Made by a program: the position numbers and the translations under genes. The notes under the pieces were generated by a model. That model was not told the origin of the DNA, searched no databases, and worked only from the letters and a program-made list of their open reading frames with translations. From assembly GCF_020387415.1 (NCBI RefSeq), contig NZ_JAGWCB010000008.1, positions 1 through 64,000 of the forward strand: a stretch of DNA of 64,000 nucleotides, given 5' to 3'. Of the stretch, positions 1 to 7,869 are shown piece after piece; position 1 is the stretch's first letter; every line of letters starts with the position of its first letter. Source of the stretch: Ideonella benzenivorans (GTDB taxonomy: Bacteria > Pseudomonadota > Gammaproteobacteria > Burkholderiales > Burkholderiaceae_C).

Positions 1-75
1 GCTGTAGCCCTGCTGGCGCAGCGCCGCCAGCGTCACGCGGTCTTCAGCTTGCAGCTGCCTGTATCTCATCTTCAT
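1..75 (-). CDS. IS30-family transposase, amino-terminal fragment (partial)
   Basis: Reading leftward from an ATG at 75, the 25 visible residues begin MKMRYRQLQAEDRVTLAALR and then QQGYS. This is the start pattern of IS30-family transposases (a Y/H-x-Q/H-L-x-x-E-x-R helix followed by a helix-turn-helix that begins after L-x-x-G-x-S). A second in-frame ATG at 69 is possible. The DDE catalytic domain is outside the window. The family call rests on this short segment plus the adjacent terminal-repeat-like sequence. Confidence 0.6.
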   Translation of the reverse strand, partial: MKMRYRQLQAEDRVTLAALRQQGYS

Positions 76-130
76 CTTCACACCTTACCGGAGGGGCAAG
101 GTGTTGCACTTCGGATTTGAGAACGCCCCA
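1..130 (-). mobile_element. End of an IS30-family insertion sequence, cut by the window edge
   Basis: The first 75 bases on the minus strand encode the amino terminus of a transposase; bases about 100-130 outside it (GTTGCACTTCGGATTTGAGA and following) look like the terminal inverted repeat. IS30-family elements start their transposase a few tens of bases inside the left end, which fits. The other end is outside the window, so the repeat pair and target duplication cannot be checked. It abuts the gene-cassette remnant, as is common where cassette arrays have lost their integrase. Confidence 0.6.
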
Positions 131-197
131 CAAAAAGACAGACCCGCGGCGCGAATCTAGGGATTCGTTTGGCTTGACGGACGGGGAAGCCCTTGTG

Positions 198-262
198 GTT
201 TAACATGAGGGGTAACAAGACAGCGCCGCCGACTTGGCATCCCCTCGATGGAATGTAGGCCT
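198..262 (-). other. attC-like recombination site of the second cassette (degenerate)
   Basis: Directly after the 166-residue gene, on the minus strand, there is a core site GTTAAAC (204-198, matching GTTRRRY) and, about 55 bp before it, GCCTACATTCC, which resembles the usual RYYYAAC partner with one base lost. The inner arms GAGGGG and CCCCTC pair. The layout matches integron attC sites, but the imperfect left simple site makes it weaker than the 778-841 site. Confidence 0.6.
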
Positions 263-270
263 CTGCGCAC

Positions 271-762
271 TCACGATTGGGAAGGGTGCAGCAGCCTTAG
301 GAACGACCAGTTTAGGAAGATTATGGCTAGGCCTGCTGCTTCCTCTGGACCCTTTGCCAGCGCGGCAGCGTACGCTTGCTTCTGTATGGGCACCCAATTG
401 ATCTTCAGTGCGTTCAGCTCTTCAACTGAGAGCTTGTGATCTTCGCGGTGAGCGTAGGCGTTTCGAATGTTGTTCAACGCCTTCGCCGCGCTGACATATG
501 GCGGGGGTAGAACACCAAGAGCATCTGCTAGATCGACCTTCATCTCGAAGGTGACGCGATGGTTGTGGAAGAACTTCTTTGGCTTCTCTAGCTTTCGCGA
601 GACCAACGTCTCTATCGTCCGTTCTATCAAGAGATGGCCGCGCAACACCTTTGACAGCTCTGGCGCTTCTTCAAGCGCGAGTAAGCCCATTCCGTACTCG
701 TCCAGTTCCTCATGAGTTGCCGTGTCGAAGTCAATTGCTCGTGGCTGTCGGCGTGTGCGCAT
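271..762 (-). CDS. HEPN-like cassette protein of unknown function
   Basis: This is a protein of about 163 residues with no signal peptide or membrane segment. It is mostly alpha-helical in composition and carries RNAYAHRED near residue 105, which fits the R-x(4-6)-H signature of HEPN domains, a fold used by many RNases in toxin-antitoxin and phage-defence systems. The family assignment is an inference from that motif and the helical character. An ATG at 762 is chosen; an in-frame GTG at 771 is the alternative. The gene lies between two attC sites and has no promoter of its own that I can see, as expected for an integron cassette. Its base composition is AT-richer than the chromosomal genes further right, which supports transfer. 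It could instead be an uncharacterised DUF4145-like protein. Confidence 0.55.
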   Translation of the reverse strand: MRTRRQPRAIDFDTATHEELDEYGMGLLALEEAPELSKVLRGHLLIERTIETLVSRKLEKPKKFFHNHRVTFEMKVDLADALGVLPPPYVSAAKALNNIRNAYAHREDHKLSVEELNALKINWVPIQKQAYAAALAKGPEEAAGLAIIFLNWSFLRLLHPSQS

Positions 763-777
763 AGAGGTCACCCAGAG

Positions 778-841
778 GCCTAACGTTTGAGCTCAGGCCG
801 CGGCCCGTCAGGGCCGTCGTGCCTGCAGCGAATTGTTAGGC
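778..841 (-). other. Integron attC site
   Basis: On the minus strand the element runs from GCCTAAC (841-835, matching RYYYAAC) to GTTAGGC (784-778, matching GTTRRRY). The flanking sequence AATTCGCTGCAGGC and the GCTCAAAC before the core are typical of class-1-type attC sites. The two simple sites are perfect complements and the interior folds on itself (GGCCCTGACGGGCC). Recombination would occur after the G at 784. The upstream cassette gene stops inside the site at 808, which is common for cassettes. Confidence 0.85.
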
Positions 842-1548
842 GAATCCGAACTGCTCTTGGCGCAGCGAACTGAAGATATCAGATTGCCAATTTCATCACC
901 GAAAAGCGCAATGTAGCTATCACTCAACCCTCGCGAACTGCTGGGGTGCGGCAGGGACACGACGCTACACCTCTGAAAGCTCTGGAACCCAACCTTGAAT
1001 CTGCGGCCAGGAAACTCCTTCTGAACTTTCCGTAGCGGATTGGTCTCCCGGCCTACAATCGCAGAGAACCGAGCCAAGATCGACGAATTCTGCAGAACGT
1101 CAATCATTACAGACCCCATGAAGATGATTAAGGCCGGATCCAGCTCCGATATGTGGAATAGGAAGTTATCTACCTGCGCAGGATCAGAGAGCTTGGCGTA
1201 ATAGCTACCTTCAATGTGGTGGCCCTCCGTATTACACCAGTTGGTCTGCACAATGCATTTCTCAAGAACTCCACCAAGTCCCTCGCGGTTTAGCGGATTC
1301 CCCCATAGCTCGAACCACCGATGTATGCGATTGTCATAGCGCCACCCCAATGCGCGATCTCCATGCGCCGGTGTTTTATTTGAGAAGGTTGTCTCCGCAT
1401 ACTTATCAAAAAATGGCGCCGGATTCCCCGCCGCAAAGAGGCGCTGATCATCTAGGCTGAACCCCCACTCGTAGCCGCAGATTAGAATCCCGCGCTTATC
1501 GTTGAGCCCAGGGAAGACACTGTTTGCGAGGTTCAGTTCTTTGGCCAC
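808..1548 (-). CDS. Cassette-borne protein with uracil-DNA-glycosylase-like motifs
   Basis: This protein of about 246 residues has no signal peptide. Two segments stand out: ILICGYEWGFS near the amino terminus and VVSLPHPSSSRGLSD near residue 200. A glycine-rich first loop and a carboxy-terminal HPS loop are the motif A and motif B positions of the uracil-DNA glycosylase superfamily, so a base-excision or related nucleic-acid function is possible; this is inference from two short motifs. The start is taken at the GTG at 1548 because GGAGG lies 8 nt before it; the GTG at 1557 abuts that site. The last residues (NNSLQARRP) are encoded by the attC site, a hallmark of integron cassette genes. Confidence 0.55.
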   Translation of the reverse strand: MAKELNLANSVFPGLNDKRGILICGYEWGFSLDDQRLFAAGNPAPFFDKYAETTFSNKTPAHGDRALGWRYDNRIHRWFELWGNPLNREGLGGVLEKCIVQTNWCNTEGHHIEGSYYAKLSDPAQVDNFLFHISELDPALIIFMGSVMIDVLQNSSILARFSAIVGRETNPLRKVQKEFPGRRFKVGFQSFQRCSVVSLPHPSSSRGLSDSYIALFGDEIGNLISSVRCAKSSSDSPNNSLQARRP

Positions 1549-1567
1549 CGCAGCCACCTCCAGATTC

Positions 1568-1574
1568 GCCTAAC
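1568..1574 (-). other. Core site at the leading edge of the cassette array
   Basis: GTTAGGC on the minus strand (1574-1568) matches GTTRRRY and lies just before the first cassette gene. It should be the 3' half of an attI or attC site. No partner simple site is obvious to its right, and no integrase gene is divergent from it: the next gene, at 1862-2485, is a YciO/Sua5 homologue on the same strand as the cassettes. The cassettes therefore look like an integrase-less cluster. Confidence 0.55.
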
Positions 1575-1861
1575 TAGTTATATACGTCAAAATTGACGGA
1601 TAACACCCCGACGTGATGGATAACATTCCAGCGCATTGCAGGCCAAGTGCTTGTCGGGATTGATATTTTTCGCTTGCGTGCAGGATAACATTCCACGCAG
1701 CGGCGTCAAAAGCGGCGAAATCCCCCCATTTGGGGGTGAGCAGGGGGCACGGCTTGATCGTGTTCTGGCCGCGGCTCGGCCTGCGCCGGCGGTGATGACC
1801 ACCGGCCGGAGCAGCGTCTTGTGGGAGGAATTTGGGGAGGCGCCTTCCCAGGCGCCCACGG
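1575..1861. repeat. Gene-free segment with three short direct repeats
   Basis: I see no convincing gene here. GGATAACA occurs three times in the same orientation, at 1598, 1618 and 1683; the last two copies extend to GGATAACATTCC. Further right there are C-rich and G-rich runs (1724-1748) that can pair, and GGCGCC TTCCCA GGCGCC at about 1839-1856. That last hairpin lies just downstream of the minus-strand gene ending at 1862 but has no T run, so terminator activity is uncertain. Confidence 0.5.
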
Positions 1862-2485
1862 TCACAGCCCCAGCTTCGCCGGATCCCCGCGCCCGGCCCG
1901 CACCAGCGCCGGTTCGTCACCGGTCAGGTCGATCACGGTGGAGGGCTGGCCGGGGCAGCCTGGCGCACTGATGACGCCGGCCAGTTGCTTCTCGAAGCGG
2001 GTGCGGATCTGGTCCGGGTCGTTCAGGGAGTCGGTCTCGCCCGGGGGGATGAAGGTGGCGGCCAGCAGGGGCTGGCCCAGTTCTTCCAGCAGCGCCTGCA
2101 TGACCGGGTGGTCGGGCACGCGCAGGCCCAGGGTGCGGCGCGAGGGGTGCGAGAGCCGGCGCGGCACTTCCTTGGTGGCTTCCAGGATGAAGGTGAAGGG
2201 CCCGGGCGAGCCCAGCTTCACCAGGCGGAACTGGCGGTTGTCCACCATCGCGTAGGTGGACAGCTCAGACAGGTCGCGGCACAGCAGCGTCAGCAGGTGC
2301 TTCTCGTCCATCTGGCGGATGCGGCGCAGCTGGTCGACGGCGTTCTTGTCGTCGAGCTGGCAGACCAGCGCGTAGCTGGTGTCGGTGGGCACGGCCAGCA
2401 CGCCGCCCTTCTGGATGAGCTGGACGGCCTGCTTGATCAGCCGGGGCTGCGGGTTTTCGGGGTGAATGTCGAAATACTGAGCCAT
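1862..2485 (-). CDS. yciO: YciO/Sua5/YrdC-family protein (L-threonylcarbamoyladenylate synthase type)
   Basis: The 207-residue protein has the YrdC fold signature: GGVLAVPTDTSYAL at about residues 27-40, the PGPFTFIL segment near 95 and LGLRVPDHP near 118. Members of the superfamily bind ATP and double-stranded RNA; Sua5/TsaC makes threonylcarbamoyl-AMP for tRNA t6A. The length and lack of the Sua5 carboxy-terminal domain suggest the YciO subgroup, whose exact role is less certain. A CACAAT hexamer ends 6 nt before the ATG with no Shine-Dalgarno sequence, hinting at a leaderless message. The next gene on the same strand is a PHP-domain enzyme, a common pairing (yciV-yciO). Confidence 0.85.
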   Translation of the reverse strand: MAQYFDIHPENPQPRLIKQAVQLIQKGGVLAVPTDTSYALVCQLDDKNAVDQLRRIRQMDEKHLLTLLCRDLSELSTYAMVDNRQFRLVKLGSPGPFTFILEATKEVPRRLSHPSRRTLGLRVPDHPVMQALLEELGQPLLAATFIPPGETDSLNDPDQIRTRFEKQLAGVISAPGCPGQPSTVIDLTGDEPALVRAGRGDPAKLGL

Positions 2486-2528
2486 GCCGACATTGTGTCA
2501 GCCTGGGGCGCCGCCGGGCGCTGGGGGC

Positions 2529-3410
2529 TCAGTGCTGGGCCAGGCTGGCTTCGTAGCGTTCGGCCAGCCGGTCGGCCCACAGCGACCAGATCGGCGTGAC
2601 CTGGCCGGGCAGGTCGGGCAGGGTGCCCAGTTCGACCCGGCTTTCGCCCGGGGCGTGGAAGTCGCTGCCGCGCGAGGCCAGCAGGCCGAATTCACGCGCC
2701 ATCTCGGCGTACTTGGCCACTTCGTCGGGGAAGTGGCTGGCGCAGGTCACTTCGACCGCCCGGCCGCCGTGTTCCCGGAATTCGGAGAACAGCGCGTACT
2801 CGGCCGTGGGGCTGAAGTGGTAGCGCGCGGGGTGGGCGATGGCCGCCACGCCGCCGGCGGCGCGGATCCAGCCCACCGCTTCGCCCAGGCCGGCCCACTT
2901 GTGCTCGACAAAGCCGGGCTTGCCTTCTTTCAGGAAACGTTGGAACACCTCCTGCACGTTGGCGCAATGGCCTTGTTCGACCAGGAAGCGGGCGAAATGG
3001 GTGCGGGACACCAGCTCCGGGTTGTCCGCGTAGGCGATGGCGCCTTCGTAGGCGCCGGGGATGCCGGCCTTGGCCAAGCTGTCGCCCATGGCCCGGGCGC
3101 GGCCTTCGCGGCCGGCGCGCAGCGCGGCCAGGCCTCGAACCAGGCCAGGGTGTTCGGGGTCCACGTCCAGCCCGAGGATGTGCACGGTTTCACCGGCGAA
3201 GGTGACGGACACCTCCACGCCGGGCACATAGGCCATGCCCAGCGCCTTGGCCGCGGCGGCGGCTTCGGCTTGGCCGGCCAGTTCGTCGTGGTCGGTCAAG
3301 GCCCACAGCACCACGCCACCCTTGCGGGCGCGTTGGGCCAGTTCAGTGGGGCTGAGGCTGCCATCCGAGGCGGTGGAGTGGCAGTGCAGGTCGGCGTTCA
3401 GAAGATGCAC
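2529..3410 (-). CDS. yciV: PHP-domain RNase AM / 3',5'-nucleoside bisphosphate phosphatase
   Basis: This 293-residue PHP-family metal-dependent phosphoesterase has metal ligands visible in DLHCHSTASDG (residues 8-18), ALTDHDELAG (about 37-46), GVEVSV (about 64) and, near the carboxy terminus, GSDFHAPGE. E. coli YciV (RNase AM) trims 5' ends of rRNA and degrades 3',5'-bisphosphonucleotides (pAp), and this protein has the same length and motif order. The start is a GTG at 3410, preceded by TACAAT 6 nt upstream. It lies 43 bp upstream of the yciO-like gene on the same strand and is probably cotranscribed with it. Confidence 0.85.
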   Translation of the reverse strand: MHLLNADLHCHSTASDGSLSPTELAQRARKGGVVLWALTDHDELAGQAEAAAAAKALGMAYVPGVEVSVTFAGETVHILGLDVDPEHPGLVRGLAALRAGREGRARAMGDSLAKAGIPGAYEGAIAYADNPELVSRTHFARFLVEQGHCANVQEVFQRFLKEGKPGFVEHKWAGLGEAVGWIRAAGGVAAIAHPARYHFSPTAEYALFSEFREHGGRAVEVTCASHFPDEVAKYAEMAREFGLLASRGSDFHAPGESRVELGTLPDLPGQVTPIWSLWADRLAERYEASLAQH

Positions 3411-3454
3411 CCGTGTATTGTAGGAAAACCCTCATCCACGTGCGGGCAGTGGGG

Positions 3455-5464
3455 TCAAGCCCGGCCGGCCGGGCGTCGGGCCAGGCCGGTGTGGATCAGC
3501 GTGGCGTCGTTGGCCCGGAATTGCTGGACCAGGTCGCGGCGGTTCAGGGCCTTCCAGTCTGGGTGGGCCAGGTCGACCACCCACCAGTCCAGCGGCAGGG
3601 CCTGGGCCAGCCGGGGCGCCAAGGCCGCGCCCCAGCCCTGTGGCTCGGGCTGCACCAGTGTGCGGGCGCGTTCGATCACCAGCAGGTGCAGGGCCCAGCC
3701 TTTGGCTTGGGTGCTTGTCTTGCACCACAGCCAGGCCCGGCCGACCGCATGTTCGCCCTGCAGCAGGGCCTGCACCGGCTGCAGCACCGAGGCGGGCAGG
3801 TCCGCCGGTCGCAGCGTCTGTTCGCCGTCGAAGTCGCGCAGCAGGGCCAGGGCGTGGCGGGCTTCGTCTTCCAGGGCGTGCAAGCGGCTGCGGGCGGCCT
3901 GCAGGCGAAGGAAGTCCTCGCGCAGCGCCAGTTGCTGCACCAGCAGACGGGCGGCCGGCACCCGCCAGCGGGGATCGGCCGCCAGGGTCTCGGCATAGCT
4001 GGCGGATGCGCGGCCCTCGTCGGTCAGGGTCTGCAGCAGCGCCAGGGCTTCGGCCTGCGCGGGGTGCAGCGCCGGCTGGCGCCCCGGGGGCTGCAACGGC
4101 GGCTCGCCGGCCAGCAGCGCACGGGCCAGGCCCAGCCGGGCCTCGGCCGGGGCCGCGTGCTGGGCGATGACCTCGCGCCACCGCGCGGCGCTGTCGGCCG
4201 GGGCGCGCAGGGCCTGGGTGAGCCGGCCTTGCCACAGCGCCTCGGCCCGGGGCAGGCGGCCGTGCTCGGCGGTGGGGGCGGCAGTGTCCAGCGCGGCCAG
4301 CCATTGCGTCTGCAGGCGGTGGGCCTGGTGCTGGGCCAGCCAGTCGTCGGCCACGCGCTGCTGCCAGGCAGCATCCAGCGCCGTGATGGCCGCAGGCAGG
4401 GCGGCGCCCAGCAGCACCTCGGCCGCGGCGGCACGAGGCGGCGTGGGCGTGGGGAGGGTCTCCGTCAGGGCTTCCAGGCGTTCGCGCAGGCTGGCCTGTC
4501 CTGCCCCGGGGCGAGCCGGGGTGCGCAAGGCCTCCTGCAGCCAGTGCGGGGCATCCGGGTGTTGCAGCGCCTGGCGCAGCAGCACCCGCAGGTCCCGCAT
4601 CGGCTGGGCCGTGGGGCGGCGTTCGGTGGCGGTGGTGGCCCAGACCTGGGGCCAGAACTGTTGCTGGAGAAATCGTTCCAGCATGGCTTGGGCGAGCAGG
4701 CCCTGGGCCAGCTGCTCAGCCCCCGTTGGGCCGGCCCAGCGCGCGGCCCAGGCGTCAGCCGCCAGGCCCTGGGCGCGGGCCAGCACCTGCGCCCGCGCCT
4801 GGAAGGGGCGCACCCCGCGGGCAAAGACCCACAGCAACCAGCCGGTGGCGCGCGGTCCGGGGGCGGCCGGCCGTCGGGCTTGCAGCACGGCCTGCCAGCG
4901 CGCGTGCCAACGGCAGACCCAGGCGGCCAGCGAGCGCTCTTGCCCCTGGGCGAGCTCCCGGGCCAGCAGCGCGGCCGCCTGCGGGCCGTCCAGCCCCATC
5001 AGCAGCGGCAGGCCGATCGACAGACGCGGGCGCCCGCCGCCCAACAGGCCCCACCGGGTGCCGGGGGCCAGGCCCACCGTGGGCGGGTCGGTCAGGCACA
5101 GGTCCGGCCGTGTGCGGCTGCCAAGGGCGCTGCCCAGCCGGCGCAGCAGTTCGGCCAGCCGGGGATGCTCGTCGGCCGCCACAGGGATGCCTTCGGCTGG
5201 CGGCGCCAGCGGCAGCCAGGCGGCGGCCCCCAGCCACAGCGCGGCCCCGCAGGGCAGGGCGAGCAGCCCCCACAGCGCCGAGCCACCAGCCACCCAGCGC
5301 CCGATGGCCCACAGCAGGCCGGCGGCGGGCAGCAGCAGGGCCAGGCCCAGCCCGGCCAGCAGCGCGGCGGCCAGCAGGGCCGTTCCGCGGGTGAAGCGTT
5401 GCGGGTGTTGGCGCCAGGCCTGTTCCAGGCGGCTGGCGTGGCGAAGATCGGCGGGCGTGTTCAC
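3455..5464 (-). CDS. M48-like integral membrane protein with a lost zinc motif
   Basis: This protein of about 669 residues starts with a soluble arginine-rich segment followed by two hydrophobic spans (about residues 26-52 and 60-85). A cytoplasmic-size domain then resembles M48 (Ste24/HtpX) peptidases: the segment LMGLDGPQAAALLARELAQG aligns with the catalytic helix, but HExxH reads RELAQ, so both zinc histidines are gone. The rest is a long Ala/Leu/Arg-rich region seen only in beta-proteobacterial relatives. It is probably a non-proteolytic membrane protein. The start chosen is GTG at 5464, with AGGAA just upstream; an in-frame start at 5518 would overlap the divergent promoter region. The upstream neighbour is the divergent glutamine-synthetase-like gene. 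Confidence 0.6.
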   Translation of the reverse strand: MNTPADLRHASRLEQAWRQHPQRFTRGTALLAAALLAGLGLALLLPAAGLLWAIGRWVAGGSALWGLLALPCGAALWLGAAAWLPLAPPAEGIPVAADEHPRLAELLRRLGSALGSRTRPDLCLTDPPTVGLAPGTRWGLLGGGRPRLSIGLPLLMGLDGPQAAALLARELAQGQERSLAAWVCRWHARWQAVLQARRPAAPGPRATGWLLWVFARGVRPFQARAQVLARAQGLAADAWAARWAGPTGAEQLAQGLLAQAMLERFLQQQFWPQVWATTATERRPTAQPMRDLRVLLRQALQHPDAPHWLQEALRTPARPGAGQASLRERLEALTETLPTPTPPRAAAAEVLLGAALPAAITALDAAWQQRVADDWLAQHQAHRLQTQWLAALDTAAPTAEHGRLPRAEALWQGRLTQALRAPADSAARWREVIAQHAAPAEARLGLARALLAGEPPLQPPGRQPALHPAQAEALALLQTLTDEGRASASYAETLAADPRWRVPAARLLVQQLALREDFLRLQAARSRLHALEDEARHALALLRDFDGEQTLRPADLPASVLQPVQALLQGEHAVGRAWLWCKTSTQAKGWALHLLVIERARTLVQPEPQGWGAALAPRLAQALPLDWWVVDLAHPDWKALNRRDLVQQFRANDATLIHTGLARRPAGRA

Positions 5465-5547
5465 GGGGTTCCTGTCGGCGTGGTCCGGATTCTCTCTGCA
5501 GCCCGGCCCACCTATCATTGGCGGGTCACCACTTGGGGTTTCGTTTC

Positions 5548-6927
5548 ATGCTGCCGCTGTCCCGTCCCGCCACCCAGCAACTGCGCGATGCGCTGGCCGG
5601 TGAGCCTGTGCGCCTGGTCGAATGCGTGTTGGGTGATTTCACTTCCGTGGCGCGGGGCAAGCTGGTGCACGCCGATGATTTCGTGGGCCTGGGCGGTTGC
5701 CGCCTGCCATCGGTGGTGATGGGGCTGACACTGACCTCGGGCGAGCCGGAGGCCGTGTTCGGCCCCTTGCTGCCGGACACTTACGACGACATGCACCTGG
5801 TGCCGGATCTGCACACGCTGGCGCCCCGCCCGGGCCGGCCGTCCGAGCGCACGGTGATCTGCGAGCCCACCGGCCCGCTGCGCACCGCTGCCGGCATGGT
5901 CGATGCCTCGGCCTGGTCGCCACGGGCGGCGCTGCGCCGCGTGCTGGCCCGCTATGCCGAGGCCGGCTTGCAGGCCCAGGTGGCGCCGGAGCTGGAGATG
6001 TTCCTGCTGACGCGCGACGCGCTGGACGGCACGCTGAAGGCGCCGGCCGGCCACGCCGCCGCGCCCACGCGCGAGCGTGCCTGCGAGGCGCTGTCGCTGG
6101 AGCGCCTGTCCCACTTCGAGGCCTATTTCGATGCGCTGTACGCGGCCTGCGACGCGCTGGGCATCCCGGTCAACGGCCATGCCCATGAATCGGCCTTGTC
6201 GCAGTACGAGGTCAACTTCCGCCACGGCGAGCCGCTGGCGATGGCCGATGCGGTGTTCCGCTTCAAGCGGGTGGCCCGGGAGATCGCCGCGCGGCACGGC
6301 TTCCTGTGCAGCTTCGCGCCCAAGCCCTTCCCGGGCGAGCCGGGCACGGGCATGCACTGGCACTTCAGCGTGCAGCGCCGCGGCGCTGAATGGCCGCATC
6401 TGTTCGCTGAGCCCGATGGGCGCGACAGCGTGTCGCTGGGGCGCTTCGTGGCCGGGTTGCAGTCCGAGGCGGCGGGGGCCATGGCCTTCTTCGCGCCGCA
6501 CGACATGTCTTATGTGCGCATTGCGCTCAGCAATGCCTCACCCTCGCACGCCAGCTGGGGGCCGGAGGAGCGTTCGCTGGCCTTCCGCATTCCGGCGTCC
6601 GGCCCGTCCAGCCGCCGGGTCGAGAACCGGCTGCCGGGCGGCGATGCCAACCCCTACCTGACCGTGGCGCTGACGCTGGGCCTGGGCTTGCATGGCCTGC
6701 GTTCGGGGCTGGTGCCGCGCGCCGGCGCGGACGAGGACCTGGCGCTGCCGCGCGACCTGCCCAGCGCGCTGGACGCGCTGGCCGGCAGTGCCGTGCTGCG
6801 GGAGTTGCTGGGGGCGCCGCTGGTGGACACCTACGTGGCCATCAAGCGGCATGAACATGCCGAGCGGGCGGCGCTGGCCGACCCGCGCGCCGCCTGGGAC
6901 CTGACCCACCTGCTGGAACTGGCCTGA
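5548..6927 (+). CDS. Glutamine synthetase family protein (gamma-glutamylpolyamine synthetase-like)
   Basis: This 459-residue GS-fold ligase has an amino-terminal beta-grasp (about 20-110) and a catalytic domain. Metal and glutamate-binding segments are visible: APELEMFLL near 150, NGHAHESALSQYEVNF near 210-225, GTGMHWHFSV near 270 and NRLPGGDANPYL near 365. The spacing is that of GS-like gamma-glutamyl ligases acting on polyamines or other amines (PuuA/GlnA3 type), not of true GlnA, which is recognised by its adenylylation tyrosine loop. No other polyamine genes lie nearby, so the amine substrate is unknown. The ATG at 5548 is chosen over an upstream in-frame ATG at 5518. Confidence 0.8.
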   Translation: MLPLSRPATQQLRDALAGEPVRLVECVLGDFTSVARGKLVHADDFVGLGGCRLPSVVMGLTLTSGEPEAVFGPLLPDTYDDMHLVPDLHTLAPRPGRPSERTVICEPTGPLRTAAGMVDASAWSPRAALRRVLARYAEAGLQAQVAPELEMFLLTRDALDGTLKAPAGHAAAPTRERACEALSLERLSHFEAYFDALYAACDALGIPVNGHAHESALSQYEVNFRHGEPLAMADAVFRFKRVAREIAARHGFLCSFAPKPFPGEPGTGMHWHFSVQRRGAEWPHLFAEPDGRDSVSLGRFVAGLQSEAAGAMAFFAPHDMSYVRIALSNASPSHASWGPEERSLAFRIPASGPSSRRVENRLPGGDANPYLTVALTLGLGLHGLRSGLVPRAGADEDLALPRDLPSALDALAGSAVLRELLGAPLVDTYVAIKRHEHAERAALADPRAAWDLTHLLELA

Positions 6928-7845
6928 TCAGCCCCAGATCAGCCAGGCCACCACGGCGGCCACCAGGGCCAGCTTGGTCAGCTGATAGACCGTCTTGTTC
7001 CAGTTCTTGAAGCGGCGGCGCCACTGGCCCATCACCGCCGAGATGATGAACAGCCGGTTCACCAGGCCGGTCTTGTCGCCCTGCTCGTTGGGCGAGGCGG
7101 CGGCGGCCACCAGATGGCGGCCGAACCAGTGGTTGAAGGCGCGGGCGAAGCCCCAGCGCTGCGGCCGCTCGATGTCGGCGAAGAAGATCAGCCGGTTCTG
7201 GTCGGTGTTGTTCTCGACGTGGTGGATGTAGCTCTCGTCGAAGATCACGCCTTCACGGTCGCGCCAGCTGTAGCGCTGGCCGTCCACGTCGATGAAGCAG
7301 TCGTCGCTGTTGGGCGTGGCGATGCCCAGGTGGTAGCGCAGCGAACCCGCGTACGGGTCCCGGTGCGGGCGCAGCGTGGCGTGCGGCGGCAGCTCGGTGA
7401 ACATGGCGGCCTTGATCGACGGGATCTGCTGCAGCAGCTCGGTCGTCTTGGGGCACAGGCGCTTGGCCGAGGGGTGGGCGTCGTCGTACCACTTCAGGTA
7501 GAAGCGCTTCCAGCCCGACTTGGCGAAGGAATTGAAGCCGGCGTCGTCGTTCTGATCCGGCCGGCGCAGCTTGGTGGCTTCCATCAGCGCCAAGCCTTCG
7601 GCCTTGATGATGTCGAAGTTCTTTTCGATCAGTTCCAGCTCGGGGAAGGTGCTGACCGGCAGGTAGGGCTTGTTGGGCACCGCCGACGTGGCATACAGGA
7701 ACACGTTGACCGGGGCCAGCAGGCCGGAGTGGTCGAAGACCTGCTTCCAGAAGGTGTGGCGCACGCGGCCACGCAGGTGCACCACCAGGATGGAGGCCAG
7801 GAAGATGACCGGAATGGCCCACTTGAGCAAGACATGGCTGAGCAT
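6928..7845 (-). CDS. lpxO: Aspartyl/asparaginyl beta-hydroxylase family, LpxO-type lipid A hydroxylase
   Basis: This 305-residue Fe(II)/2-oxoglutarate dioxygenase has an amino-terminal membrane anchor (residues 4-24) and a second hydrophobic stretch at the carboxy terminus. The iron ligands are visible as RPHRDPYAG (H-x-D, about 160-168) and HHVENNTDQNRLIFFAD (distal His and 2-oxoglutarate Arg, about 210-226). LpxO adds a 2-hydroxyl to the secondary acyl chain of lipid A at the inner membrane. The two terminal anchors and 300-residue length match this family. It converges with the GS-like gene: the stops adjoin. Confidence 0.85.
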   Translation of the reverse strand: MLSHVLLKWAIPVIFLASILVVHLRGRVRHTFWKQVFDHSGLLAPVNVFLYATSAVPNKPYLPVSTFPELELIEKNFDIIKAEGLALMEATKLRRPDQNDDAGFNSFAKSGWKRFYLKWYDDAHPSAKRLCPKTTELLQQIPSIKAAMFTELPPHATLRPHRDPYAGSLRYHLGIATPNSDDCFIDVDGQRYSWRDREGVIFDESYIHHVENNTDQNRLIFFADIERPQRWGFARAFNHWFGRHLVAAAASPNEQGDKTGLVNRLFIISAVMGQWRRRFKNWNKTVYQLTKLALVAAVVAWLIWG

Positions 7846-7869
7846 CCCGCCATTTTCCCCAAGATGGGC

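Noticed and set aside
1598-1694. GGATAACA direct repeats as a CRISPR array
   Set aside because: Units are only 8-12 bp, irregularly spaced (20 and 65 bp) and no cas genes are present.
1570-1971. Short frames on both strands in the gap between the cassettes and yciO
   Set aside because: Arg/Pro-rich or low-complexity products, no ribosome-binding site, no motifs; they overlap hairpins and repeats.
5518-5547. An upstream in-frame ATG at 5518 for the glutamine-synthetase-like gene
   Set aside because: The added residues MAGHHLGFRF are unlike the family, and ATG 5548 gives the usual start.
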